Shown here: piece by piece, positions 33,872 through 45,048 of the stretch
Numbering within the stretch: position 1 is the stretch's first letter
Layout: every line of letters begins with the position of its first letter
Source: Bimuria novae-zelandiae CBS 107.79
Lineage: Eukaryota; Ascomycota; Dothideomycetes; Pleosporales; Didymosphaeriaceae
Length of the DNA stretch: 64,000 nt
Direction of reading: 5' to 3'
NCBI GenBank assembly: GCA_010015655.1
Contig: ML976744.1
Coordinates: 98,060-162,059, forward strand
Position numbers and translations under genes: made by a program
The notes under the pieces: model-generated
Databases searched by the model: none
Told to the model about the DNA's origin: nothing
Seen by the model: only the letters and a program-made list of their open reading frames with translations

Positions 33872-36739
33872 ATGGATTTTACGATGGGTTTGCGATCCGC
33901 TAGCAAAATCAAGTCAAGCAGAAAGCTCGCTGATGCTGTCCGTGCAAGGCCGAGGAGGTCGCGCCATGCCCGAGACGATGCTTCTTCGCCGGCCGCCAAT
34001 GCGCATGTCCAAGAGAGCGACGAGACGACTGATGATGAGCAATCTGACCTTGGGGGCCCTATAGGAGACTATCTCCGTGCACTGCGAGAGGTCCTTCCGC
34101 CCGATGGCCCAACTCTGTTCAGAACAAAGTTAATCGGCGACAAACCAAGGGACAAATCGACAAAACGTCTCGGGGCAGTGCTGATTGGTCGACGGAGAAG
34201 TAGCGGCCACGGTGTGTGGGGCTATCTAGAAGGAGAAGGTGCAAGAGTTCTATACGGCGAAGAAAACAAGAAGACCCATCGGTTCGAAATCGTGACACTG
34301 CCTTTTTTCGAGGACGACTCTTTGCAATATGACCGCGGCTTCAGATTACTTTTCGACTGGGAAGCTCGTAATGCTTCCGGCGGCTCAGAGGCCTCGCTCA
34401 GGAAGTATTGGATTAGCACGGTGGGTGTAATGGTGCGATTAGTACTACGAGACTTTCGTTATTTTTCGCCTTTAACGTTTAGTCTCAACAAGTACCAGAA
34501 AAAGGACTACGTGGTGGGTCTGATTAAACGAAATCTCGAAGCAGGAGTAAAGGGAAAGGGTCAAAGCGCCATCCAAGATACTAGAGACGCAACAGCAGGG
34601 TCGTACCATGACTCTGGAGGTACATTGAATGGAGCTGGCGAAGAGGCCGAAGTGGTTGATAAAGAGACTGAAATGGTTGATGAGGAGACTGAACTGGTTG
34701 ATGAAGACAAACTGGTTGATGAAGAGACTGAACTGGTTGATGAAGACAAACTGGTTGATGAAGCGACTGAACTGGTTAACGAAGAGGCTGAATTGGTTGA
34801 TGAAGAGGCTGAACTAGTGAATAAAGAGGCTAAACTAATTGATGAAGAGACCCAGCCCACTGGGGGCGAGGCAACCCTCGTCCAAGGCACATTAGATGGA
34901 GCTGATGAAGAGGCTGAACCGGCCGATGGAGAGAGCCAGTCCACTGGGGACAAGATAGCGCTTGTTCAAGATACAGCGGACGGAACTGGCGAAGAGGCTG
35001 AACCGATTGATGAAGAGACCGAGCTCACCGGGAACGAGACAGCGTTCGTCCAAGGCACATTGGATGGAGCTAGCGAAGAGGCTGAACCAATCGATGAGAA
35101 GACCCAGCCCTCCGAGGACGAGACAGCGCTCGTCCAAGGTACCCCAGAGCTCCCTCCCGACCGTGAGGATGAACACGAAAGGACATCTGTCATGACCATC
35201 AAATCATTGATAAGGGGGTTCTCAGTCTCGATATCTTCCCAAAGAGAGCAACAGCGGGGCAGGGCGTCCCTTCCTGTGGTTAATGGAACGCGGCGCCCAC
35301 GATCAGAGTTTGTTGAAGGCGCTGGACCTTCAAGCCCGCCGAGCCAAAAGAGAGCAAGGCACAATTCAGTCATAATAATAAGCTCCCCTTCATCTAGTGA
35401 ATGGAGCTCGCAAAACCAGGGACATGGTCAAGATCATATCGCATCCCAAGGCGGAGACACACAACGAGTTGTGAGTGCATCCCGGGCCGACGACGCACCT
35501 CAAGATACATCCCAAGATGCACCCCCAAATCCACCACAACCTACACCCGGAAATAACGACGGCTCTCAAGCGAACTACACGCGTCCAATTAGCTACATGC
35601 CTCTAGTTGCCTACACGCCTCCAGTTACCTACACTCCCCCAGTTACGTCCACGCCTCCAGTTACCTACACGGCCCCCACCTACACGCCTCAAGTTAGCTA
35701 CGGGCCTCTAGTTAGCCACACGCGTCCAGTTGGAAACACACCTCCAGTTACAAACCCACCTCCAGTTGCAAACCCACCTCCAGTTGCAAACCCGCCTCCA
35801 GTTGGCTACCCGACTCCAGTTGCAAACCCACCTCCAGTTAGCTACCCACCTCTAGTTGCGAACCCGCCTCCAGTTAGCTACCCGCCTCTAGTTGCAAACT
35901 CGCCTCCAGTGGCAAACCCACCTCCAGTAACAAACCCGCCTCCAGTTGCAAACATGCTTGGGGTCACAAACACGGCTCATGCTCAGTATACTGTTCCAAC
36001 CCAAAACCGTTCCTGGAATCTCAAGGAACGTACCGAGCGTAGATTGGAACAAGTTCGACATGAAGAGCGCAAGAAGGCTGCTCATCATATCGAGACGCTC
36101 GAGTACAAAGTACGACTGTTCGAGGAAGAATACCAGTGGTTCAGGGTACGAGAGCGAAACCTAGAAGAATACGTTCAAGACAGACAACAAGAAGAGCGCA
36201 AGAAAACCGCTGTTCACATCGAGACGCTCGAGTATAAAGTTCGACGGCTCGAGGAACAAGTCCAGGCGTCCAAGGCACGAGAGCAAAGCTTAAAAGAGTC
36301 CGCTGACAACAGTCAACAAGAGGCGACCAGGAATCGAACGATGGCTCAAGACCTATGGCTGAAAAAAGAAAAGCTCTCCAAGGAACTCACGGTTTGTCCG
36401 CCAAAATTTACGTTCCTGAATGAAGCTGACTCCCGCTATAGGCTATGAAACGAGGCTTTGACGAGGTGAGTAGTAGACTTCAAATGCGTTTGTTGGATCT
36501 GCTAACGATGGGGTGCTTTGCAGCTTGGTGTCCGCTCTTTGGTGACCCAGATGTGGGAAGAAGACTGCGATCAGTTGTTGGCCAGGGGACATACTAATAG
36601 TCGAAACTATGACCCCGATCATATGTGCCAATTGCACACACAAAGTGGCCACTCACGTGAAAATGCCATACAGTCATGTGTAGGGGCAAGGTTTGAAAAG
36701 TTCTTCGGGCCTTCAATGCAGGAGGGGACAAACGGGTAA
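33872..36739 (+). CDS. Large repeat-built protein: acidic heptads, 28-residue repeats, Pro-rich hexads, coiled coil
   Basis: Exons 33872-36391, 36442-36465 and 36524-36739, all phase 0, give 919 residues. Layout: basic, low-complexity N-terminus (1-60); a globular region at about 65-240 (GDYLRALREVLPPDGP, GHGVWGYLEGEGARVLYGEE, RGFRLLFDWEAR), unknown to me; acidic heptads near E-L-V-D-E-E-T (about 260-327); three-plus 28-residue repeats with ALVQGTLDG and EEAEPIDEE (about 328-426); a Ser-rich basic linker; Pro-rich hexads near P-P-V-A-N-P (about 570-697); then two copies of EERKK-A-HIETLEYKV forming a coiled coil (about 730-810). The last exons encode a compact Cys/His-bearing tail (QMWEEDCDQLLARG, DPDHMCQLH). 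No transmembrane segment or signal peptide. Function unknown; scaffold-like by architecture. Confidence 0.75.
34649..34852 (+). repeat. 21-bp coding tandem repeat (acidic heptads)
   Basis: About nine to ten imperfect units of 21 bp (some shortened to 15-18 bp) encoding E-[LMV]-V-D-E-E-T/A. In-frame length change is expected between strains. Confidence 0.9.
34853..35150 (+). repeat. 84-bp coding tandem repeat (28 residues, about 3.5 copies)
   Basis: Units begin T-Q-P-T/S-x-x-E and contain LVQGTLDGA and EEAEP. Copies are diverged but collinear. Confidence 0.9.
35581..35960 (+). repeat. 18-bp coding tandem repeat (Pro-rich hexads)
   Basis: About twenty imperfect units encoding P-P-V-[TAS]-[YN]-[TP]. 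The CCTCCAGTT core is highly conserved at DNA level, suggesting recent expansion or homogenisation. Confidence 0.9.
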
Positions 36740-37076
36740 ACGTCGTCGTCGCGGGGAGGGTACTGAACACACAACTGGTATATGTTTCTGTGAGGGCTTC
36801 AGAACGGTTGTTCCGTATCTCAGCAGAAGCAGTAAGGAGACTGATATTGTTCACATTGTGATCGTACAGCTGTGATGAGGAGGAATGCTAAAATGATAGA
36901 GGAAGGACGCATTCGACCAGCGTAAATAGTACGATTGCCTGAGGGATACTTTAAACACCGGCGTTTGATGAAAAGTTTGCGACGATGTATTTCTATTTCT
37001 ATTTCTATTTCCCGAAGAGGGCCACAGAGTAATGATTAACTCGGATTTCGCACGATCATGAGATATCTACCAACTG
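36740..37076. other. Intergenic, convergent 3' ends
   Basis: Contains four units of a TATTTC-type hexanucleotide at about 36986-37009. No gene. Confidence 0.5.
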
Positions 37077-37688
37077 CTATCCCACTTTCTCCTGTAACAA
37101 TTCTTCAATATGAGAGTTCAGCCAATACTGCCGTAAAACCTGGAGCGGCATATCCTTTGCACCAGCAATAGTCCCACGGCACTCGCTCGCCCCGCACCGG
37201 CACTCAAACGGCTGCGCCATATCGTACTCTGTGCTCGGATAGAAGAAAGTGAGCTCGTCGCCCGCCTTCAAGCCTTCCTTGAGATCTGGGTTGACCCGAA
37301 CCTCCCACCTCTGCATGTCGAACACCAGCGTCGGCAGACACGAGTGGTTTGTATAGACCAAGTCGCAATTGAGGTCAATGTGCAGGGCTCGCGAGGCCTG
37401 GACAGTTGTATATGCGGACGATGCAGGTGTGGGGTTCGTTATGCGGGCGAATATGGCACCGGCGGGTAGGTCGACGAGCGAGATGGAGCGCGAGGCAAAG
37501 TCTCCTTCGAGGTGCTCGACGCGGAGGAGGCGCGTGAGGTCGGGCTTCACCCAGGCGGGTATGACATCGCGCGGTACTTCTGGCAGAAGGGATGAGGGAG
37601 TTATCACGGACTTGGTGGAGGACTTTGGTGAGAGTGCCTTCCCGCTTGCGGGGGACGGGGCGTTGGTGGTGAGGGCAGCGGGAGACAT
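37077..37688 (-). CDS. Mini SET-domain protein with post-SET Cys motif
   Basis: Putative protein-lysine methyltransferase-like protein of 203 residues, single exon, ATG 37688. After a Ser/Pro-rich N-terminus, the SET region is compact: FASRSISLVDLPAGAIFARI (about 64-83), YTNHSC (112-117, the pseudoknot NHS motif), DELTFFYPSTEYDM (144-157) and a post-SET FECRCGASECRG (161-172) with C-x-C-x4-C. The I-SET insert is very short, so this is a minimal SET fold seen in many uncharacterised fungal proteins. The catalytic tyrosine of ELTFFY is present. The substrate is unknown; it could be non-histone or the protein could be inactive. Confidence 0.88.
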   Translation of the reverse strand: MSPAALTTNAPSPASGKALSPKSSTKSVITPSSLLPEVPRDVIPAWVKPDLTRLLRVEHLEGDFASRSISLVDLPAGAIFARITNPTPASSAYTTVQASRALHIDLNCDLVYTNHSCLPTLVFDMQRWEVRVNPDLKEGLKAGDELTFFYPSTEYDMAQPFECRCGASECRGTIAGAKDMPLQVLRQYWLNSHIEELLQEKVG

Positions 37689-39200
37689 TGCAATATCGGT
37701 CTGGCGAGGGGATGACTACGCCTGGATACCTAGGGACCTGCTCTTCATTAATGCAACCCGAGAGTGAGCGTGGATCCACATGCAAGGCCGTGTGAACGGC
37801 TTGGGGTAAGCAGCGTATGCTCGACTGTGGAGTGGGTTAACTTGTTTGGAAGTGGCCTCCCATGTTCCCGAAGGTTACTATCCAATCAGAACGCAGCAAA
37901 GAAAGATGAAATGACTCCAGCCGAGGTGTATGTGGCTGGGAGTGCCTCATCGATGAATGCATCCGATCCAGGACAAATGTGAGTACTTTTTGTCGTCGTA
38001 GCCCGGAGGAGCCGCGGTAAGCGGGGACTATTCGGCTACCTAGGGGCTTCGTGGCGAAAGCAGAGATTATGGATCCATTCACAGTAATTGTAATGGTGTG
38101 CAGTCTCATTCGGGATGAGGAGATAGCGATAGGTTGCCGTCTGCAGGTGTATCGACATTGTAAGGTGGCGTTGGTTTTCTTGTTGTCGCGTTACTCACAT
38201 GTGGAAATCTGCTTATGTAAGAGCTTCCCCCAGCTGGTTGGATATCACGTGGACACGCTAAGCTCTCCCCAGCTAGCACGATTTACGTGTGGAGCCTTCG
38301 CCCAGGGCCACGCGCAACTCTCTCCGTGAAGCAGAAGGTCCACGGGTCACCAGACAGCACGTGTTTTACTCGAATACGTTTGGCTACTGTGTTATTTATT
38401 CTACTGTAATGCAGTGTACTCAAATTGCCTCGTGGCCTAGCTTCACATCATGCGAGAGCACGAACGATACGACACACCCATCGAAGCAATGTCACACAGC
38501 GACTGTAACCATTGTAACGGTAGATAGTCTCCTAAGAATAAGAAGACGCAAAGGACAAGCTTTGCATGACGAGTGTTCAATAGGCGGTGCTGCAAATGGT
38601 AATCTTTAGCTTATTACATAGACCCGCCTCTTGTCCCAGCGTCCACCCCAGCCCTGGTTCGCCCTCAGGTGGTACGGGACGGTCCCACTCCAACCACGGC
38701 TCAAACATGGCACAATGTTCCCAGCAGACCCTGACCCCTTTTGCTATCCCGCAAGCTCACCAACTAGTCCCACCACACGGGCTCACCAGTCCCTGGCGTA
38801 GCTGGTTCAGTGTACCAATTGTGTTGGTCGGTCTATGTCGCAGGGCCCTGGGCCTACACGATCTCAGAAAATGGACGCAAAGAGTGTTCTGGCTGCCCAA
38901 AATGCATCGACTCGCAGCAAAAGAGATGAACAATTATCACGCCCCGTCAACGAGGTGGGTGGGTGTGCACCGGTAAAAGAGATTCGATGGTAATGAGATT
39001 CAACAACTGGTACGTCTCTTGTGCGAACAATAATTTGGCGGTTCCAATGATTTGAATCTGCCTCAATAAACCAAACTTCACTTACCACATTCTCCTTGCC
39101 GTCTAATCAAAATGGCTCTCCTCGCATCCTTTCACTTCTCACATCCTTTCACTTCGTGCATCCTTTCATTTTATCGAACCACATTCTGTCAAGCTGCAAA
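37689..39200. other. Intergenic, 5' flanks of SET and MFS genes
   Basis: 1.5 kb between divergent genes. Frames are short. The MFS frame is open upstream of its ATG only from a TTG at 39096. No other gene seen. Confidence 0.5.
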
Positions 39201-41162
39201 ATGTCTCCTGTTCCCAGCACCCCTGCAAGCCCTCAGGTTTGGAGCAGGTTGGACGGCGAGACGGTTACGAACAGCCCTCTCCCTACTCCAGCACCCAGTG
39301 CGCATTTTCCCGACGCTGTATTCTCAACGTCAAAAGACAGCAGCGAAGAAGAGTCCGGACAGAGACAGGACTCTACATCGAAAACACCTGGAGCACACGC
39401 GCGGGCTCTTAGCCGCCCTACGCTCCCAACATTTCCTTCACAAACGCCCAGCCAAAGATGGAGGCGTGAAGAGGGATTTTGGCGTTCCTTCATCGCCATA
39501 TGTATTCCGCTTCTGCTCTCGGCTCTTGAAGGGAGCGTTACCAACACCGCGCTCCCCACCATCTCGGACGCGTTGAATCTTGGCACGCAGTTTTCGTGGG
39601 TCGCTACTGCGTTTCTCTTGGCCAGCACAATCTTCCAGCCGCTGTACGGTCAGCTGGGAGACATGTGGGGACGCAAGTATCCCATGATGACCGCCGTGGC
39701 CGTGTTCTTCGTCGGCAGTGCGATCTGCGGGTGGGCGAACTCAGGTGCAGTCCTCATCTTCGGACGTATTGTGCAAGGTCTGGGAACGGGCGGCATCGAT
39801 CTCTTCGCTGAGATGATTCTCTGCGACATCATCCCGCTCCGAAAGCGCGGTCCGTACCTGGCTATCAAGCACGCTGTCTTTGCCATCGGCACCACGCTGG
39901 GATCGCTTTTGGGGGGTGTCTTCGCCGAGCACAACTGGCGCCTGTGTTTCTGGATCAATATGCCAGTGTGCCTCCTCTCTCTGGTGATCATGTACTTCTG
40001 GCTACACGTGGGCGGCGGTATCACGATGAGGAACGCCAACTTCAGGGAAGAAATCAAAAACGTGGATATATGCGGCACAGCGCTTCTCACAGCATCCGTC
40101 ATCATGCTGCTCGTGGCACTCAGCACAGGCGGCGCATCCCACCCGTGGGACCATCCAGCCATCGTCACCTCTCTCGCGTTCAGCCTGCTAGGCTTCATCA
40201 CCTTTGCGCTTTTCCAGCGCTCCAAGCATTGCGCGCATCCCATCATGCCGAAGGAAGTCTTCTCGAACCGCACGACGAACATTGCGTTTTCCCTGACCAC
40301 CATCCACGGCTTCATCACCTACGGCTTCCAGTTCTACCTGCCGCCTTTCTTCCAAGCCGTCAAGGGCTCTTCGCCAATGCAGTCAGGTCTCGAAATCCTC
40401 CCGACGACCCTCGTTATCGTCGTGCTCGCCGCCGCAGGCGGTCCGCTGCTCACGTTCTGGGGCAAGTACCGCCCTCTCCACATCATCGGATTCAGCTGCA
40501 TGACGCTCGGTCTCGGGCTCTGGATCATGCTGGAGCGAGGGTGGCCCCTCGCAGCCTGGCTGTGCCTGCAGCTCCTCCCCGCCGTCGGCTGCGGCATTGT
40601 CGTCTCCAGCATGTTGCCAGCCGTGCAGGTCAAGCTCCCCGACACGACGACGGGCCAGTCCTCGGGCTCGTGGGCATTCCTCCGCGGCACCGGCTCGCTC
40701 TTCGGCGTCGCCATCCCCGGTGCGATTTTCAACGTGCGCTTTGCCTCGCTGCTTCCCAGTATCTCCTCCGAAGCCGCGCGAGCTCGGCTTGAAAAGGGAC
40801 AGGCGTACCAGCGCGCTACCTCCGCCTTCATCAAGTCGTTTGAGCCCCGCGTCCAGACCGAGATCGTGCACGTGTTTGTGCAGAGTCTCAAGTGCGTGTG
40901 GATCCTTTATACGGTGCTGGCGGGCATAGGGCTCTTGACAACGCCGTTCGAGAAGGAACACAAGATGCGGAAGGAGCTGAACAGCGCGTATGGGCTGAAG
41001 ACGCAGAAGTGCGCGGGGCAGACGCCTGCGAATACGAGGCCTGCGAGTCCGGCCATGACGCCGGGGGAAGAGAGGATCCAGGAGGATATAGAGCTGGCTG
41101 GATCGCGCGATGTGGAGAGAGGAGAAGGAGCACATGAAGATGTGGATTTGAGGAGAGTCTAG
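39201..41162 (+). CDS. MFS multidrug efflux transporter, DHA2 (14-helix) family
   Basis: Drug:H+ antiporter-like plasma-membrane exporter of 653 residues, no intron. ATG 39201 (CAAAATGTC) opens a roughly 100-residue Ser/Pro-rich cytosolic lead (residues 1-97). The transporter core starts FWRSFIAICIPLLLSALEGSVTNTALP. Motif A is GQLGDMWGRK; a motif C-like stretch is AIGTTLGSLLGGVFAEHNWR, followed by LCFWINMPVCLLSL. SGLEILPTTLVIV and SSGSWAFLRGTGSLFG fit late DHA2 helices. The hydrophobic profile suggests 14 helices. The acidic, Arg-rich tail ends DVDLRRV. The neighbours (SET, unknown) do not make an obvious secondary-metabolite cluster. The substrate cannot be assigned; export of toxic or secondary metabolites is usual for the family. 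Confidence 0.93.
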   Translation: MSPVPSTPASPQVWSRLDGETVTNSPLPTPAPSAHFPDAVFSTSKDSSEEESGQRQDSTSKTPGAHARALSRPTLPTFPSQTPSQRWRREEGFWRSFIAICIPLLLSALEGSVTNTALPTISDALNLGTQFSWVATAFLLASTIFQPLYGQLGDMWGRKYPMMTAVAVFFVGSAICGWANSGAVLIFGRIVQGLGTGGIDLFAEMILCDIIPLRKRGPYLAIKHAVFAIGTTLGSLLGGVFAEHNWRLCFWINMPVCLLSLVIMYFWLHVGGGITMRNANFREEIKNVDICGTALLTASVIMLLVALSTGGASHPWDHPAIVTSLAFSLLGFITFALFQRSKHCAHPIMPKEVFSNRTTNIAFSLTTIHGFITYGFQFYLPPFFQAVKGSSPMQSGLEILPTTLVIVVLAAAGGPLLTFWGKYRPLHIIGFSCMTLGLGLWIMLERGWPLAAWLCLQLLPAVGCGIVVSSMLPAVQVKLPDTTTGQSSGSWAFLRGTGSLFGVAIPGAIFNVRFASLLPSISSEAARARLEKGQAYQRATSAFIKSFEPRVQTEIVHVFVQSLKCVWILYTVLAGIGLLTTPFEKEHKMRKELNSAYGLKTQKCAGQTPANTRPASPAMTPGEERIQEDIELAGSRDVERGEGAHEDVDLRRV

Positions 41163-44100
41163 CCAGGCGCGCCTTTGGATTGTCTGTAGTTGAAATTAGC
41201 GTTTATATTGGCACAAAAGTCTTGTTTTGGTTCGAGAGCTGCTTGGGATAAAATCAGCTTTGAAGGCTACATCGGCGTATCGTTGAGTTACTGTTTACTT
41301 GTATCTGTGCTTCACAGTCACGTGATACCTTAGTTTCGTAGAAAAGTGGATTTAAAAGTGAAAGGCTTAGTAGGGACGACCTGCTGTAATACCATTTAGG
41401 ATTTAGTTAGCAGTCAACATATTTTCTCTGGCCAGCGATGTAGCATGATTGAGTAGCCTTTAGAGGACAGTACCCTCATACCTCAAACAATTGGAAAGCT
41501 GTAGTCGTCTAAAACCGGCCAACTTTCTTAAATACCACACCCAGACGCTCATACCAACCTCACATCAGTGCGCCTAAACCTCCCTCTATCCCAAACAAGA
41601 ATGCAAATAATACCTCAAACCGTACGAAAACGCGACTTGAACATGGAAGGTCACTCGCTATACCAAAGCATCTACACGCATGTTTCACCCCAAAGTCCAT
41701 AGGAGCTGCATACACGGGCTGAGCAACAGCCACATCGCTCCGCAGTGCACAGACTACTATGCTGTCGTACCACGCACGATAGCGGTGATTATGTAGGTCG
41801 CAGTGTCCTAAACGGGTATCACGATCACAGGCCTTTTTTTCATGCGCACTACGAGATGGAAGGAGAGACACGTCTAGGTACCGGATATCCGATGAGATAA
41901 GCCCAGGTCTGGAGAGGTGAAACCGGGAGGAATGATGTTTCGAAACCGGAGGCGATGCGAGGAGTGAGTGTGTGTAGTCGTGGGTGATGATGCGGGCTAG
42001 TTGCCTAGTGAGATTGGATATGAAAAACTTAGACTGGGTGGATGAGGGGTTGTAGTGAGCCAGCTCATAGCCACAGTGAGCATACTGTGTACTGGAGGTG
42101 GAAAGAAGTCAGTCCGTCAGCAGGAAGACTCGGGTATCCGTACCACCCGCTACATCCCACCGGCAACACCAGCTCCCTCAAGCGCACCGCATCTCACAGC
42201 CGTAAACCAGCCTCTATCCAGCGACCTGCACAGGATCTCTCAAAATAGTCTCACGCCTCGCCTTAGCTTAGCTCCGCCATTCTCCCCCAGCGGACTCCGC
42301 ACCCATGTTTCGAAACCACAACACCAACGCATGCCGCAGATCATCCGCGCCACCCATGCGCGCTCCACAACGACCTGCTCGAACCAGTGTTCGCGCCAAA
42401 CACGCCTGCGTGTCGCGACATGTCACTGTATCTGCGCGCGAACATGCTCGGTTTCAAGCCTTAGGTAGAGGATACGCGGGTAAGGAGACTAGGCGGACAC
42501 CGGACTAGTTCCCGCGTGAGATGTAGAATAGTGATCCTTTGAGGGGAAGCACTGGATGAGATGAACGGCGATCTACGCGATCATCGCAGAGCCGCAACGC
42601 TGAAACGACATGGTTGGGTACGAGAATGAGATGATAGTCGCACTGGGAGCAGTGGTTGGCGACGAAAGGAGGAAGGCTAATTGTAGACCAATGTCGCGGC
42701 ATAAGTAGACGCGAAACAAGACTCGGTTATGCTTTTGAGCGCCAAATGGCGTTTGACTGCTTCTATGTTTGAGAGGTGAGAACAACATGTCCATTGGTGC
42801 AGCGTTGACGCGATGCTCGTTTGTCATGTGCGCGTTCTCGTGCCTGTGAGCAGTACTGGCGTACCAACGCCACGCCCTCCGCACTCGGAACGGAGCCGCA
42901 TATCTCGTAAGCCCACCCTTTCGCGGAGGACTCTCGCGGAGTCTCATGTCACCTCAACATGCCGTATCTCAACGACCTTCAGCCCTGTCAGAGGGCGATA
43001 GTATGTCATCTCTCCTCGCCTAGACAACCCTTCCCTCATGTGGAGTTCGAATTACACATAATATTGCATGACATCAGGCCCAGATCGATCGTACCCGTAT
43101 CGGAGCTCTACGTATCGATAAGCCGAGGAACAAGGTGCTGATGATCGCCGCCCGTGTTCGGAGCATTGCTGATGGTTGTTGGGCCACAGCGTCGATGGTG
43201 GAAGGCTGACATGCAGCCGTGCCATGTACTCACACACACTCTGCTGAGTATTTCGCCTCAACTCGCCACGGTCTCGTTCTTCAGACGGCAAATTGTTAGA
43301 ATATCCCGAGACTCCTGCCGTGCCGCACAAGGTCCAGAATGCGTGTGTCTGCAGAGTACTCAACAATAAACTCGGAGTACAGTAGAGCACTCTGCCGCAC
43401 CCGCATCGACAGGCCCGCGCGGACCGCGAACCTAAAAAGTCCCAACGAAGCAACAAGTAAACCATAATATCGCAGATCGCTTCGTGAAATGGCGATTCTG
43501 GATTTTCTTCCACTCATGTTGCCAGGAAAGGGTTTTAACATGTGCTAGAGAAAACCCAGCGCGATAGCGTACCATGTTATCATTACAACAGCATGCAACA
43601 TGTGCGTGGTGCACTGGTATCACTACCGAAACTACGCGAGCAGCCACTTCAAGTCCCCAGCAACCAACGGTCGCGCTCCACGTTTGCTCGGCATCCTCCG
43701 TGTGTATCTGTGCCTGGACTCTGCTCGTTCATGATCTACGAGACGAGACTGCACGCGACTGGCAGACTGGATGCGCTGTTCCTTGCAGCGACCCGCAAGA
43801 CGGGAAGAAACACGTTTTGAAAGCGATCAGCTGGGTTCAAGGATTTCTGGGTGGCAGGGCTGCATCGTGGTGATGTAAAGGCTGCGAAGAAATGGCTCAC
43901 CTGCAGATGAGCCTGCAGCGCAGCGGAGCAGTGTCTCGGGAGGAAAGGTGAGCGAAGTTGGTCGTCACGTCTTGCATTGCATCGGCGAAAACTCTTTGTG
44001 CCAACGATTTGCGCCGCCACCTCATTATCGTGGACGCAAAACAGCAGTCGCAGATTCACGCAAACTCTGAATTGTCTTGAAACAGGCAGCCAAGCGCTTC

Positions 44101-45048
44101 GCTTTTGAGGCGTGTGTTCTGGAAGTCGTTGCGACGCCACTCGATTCGCGGCGAGCAGAAAAACGTCGACAGGAACCGCGGAGCTTCGCCCAATTGCCGC
44201 GACGCATTCCCCACAAAAGCGCAAATCCTCATTGCGCGTCCACAGAAACCGCTGGCCCAAGTGCCATTGGTCAATCTCCCCCGTGCCAAAGTGAGTCGGT
44301 CGGGTGAAGGTGCGGTTGACAGGTGCCGCTACGTACTCGCAGACGGGGTCTTGAAAATGCGAACATTCACCGACTCCCACCACCAACGTCAGCGGTGCAG
44401 TTGCGAAAAGACCGCCCTGCGAACTGGCAAATGGGTTATTCACACGTGCCTGTGACCGCTCCCCACGTCCTGTTTGCGCTGACCTCAACATGTGTCGTGC
44501 TGGGCTATCCCAGGAGTCGTAACGTCGGAGCAACAAGCCCGCATTGTCCAGGCACACCAATCAGCGGCGCAAACTCAACTGCCCCTAAATCCAGGTACGG
44601 CTTCCCATTGGTCGCGCATGAATGATCACGGTGATTGTCGCTGCAGAAGGTAAGACGCCTTGCTGCTTCGGGGTGCGCGCAAGACATGGGAGATGAGATG
44701 CCCCCGTCGAGACAGGCCCCCCAGTCCGTCTCCGTCGGGCGTGCGGGCGGCCCACACAGACCACGATGCTCCTGAGTCCAGCCGGCTGAGTGCGCCTCAA
44801 ATCATCCTGCACCGCGCCGTCCTTTGTTTAATTCTCTCCCCGTTCTCAGGTTCTTATTGTGACCTAGTCCTTCATTTTTGGAAACCAACTTTCGCGCGTT
44901 CACTCATTCACGTAGCGATCCAGCCATTCAACCCAGTCACTCTTTGAAGTAGCCGCATACTGTTGCCCTGACGACTTGCGCACCCACGATTAACGACCGC
45001 ATACTGCACACATAACTCACCAAAGAATCATACAATCCTCCCCGCAAC
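41163..45048. other. Long intergenic interval, no supported gene
   Basis: 3.9 kb. Minus-strand 43739-44560 is open for 274 codons but has no in-frame ATG near its start, no domain, and four competing frames. Plus-strand 42055-42468 is similar. Both are probably chance. The interval may include non-coding transcripts. Confidence 0.4.

Noticed and set aside
39944..41135. Long alternative frames on both strands inside the DHA2 transporter gene
   Set aside because: Shadows of the real gene. Arg/His/Pro-rich translations are typical of off-frame reading.
43739..44560. Minus-strand open frame of 274 codons
   Set aside because: No ATG at its start, no domain, and several other frames are open over the same DNA, as expected by chance in GC-rich sequence.
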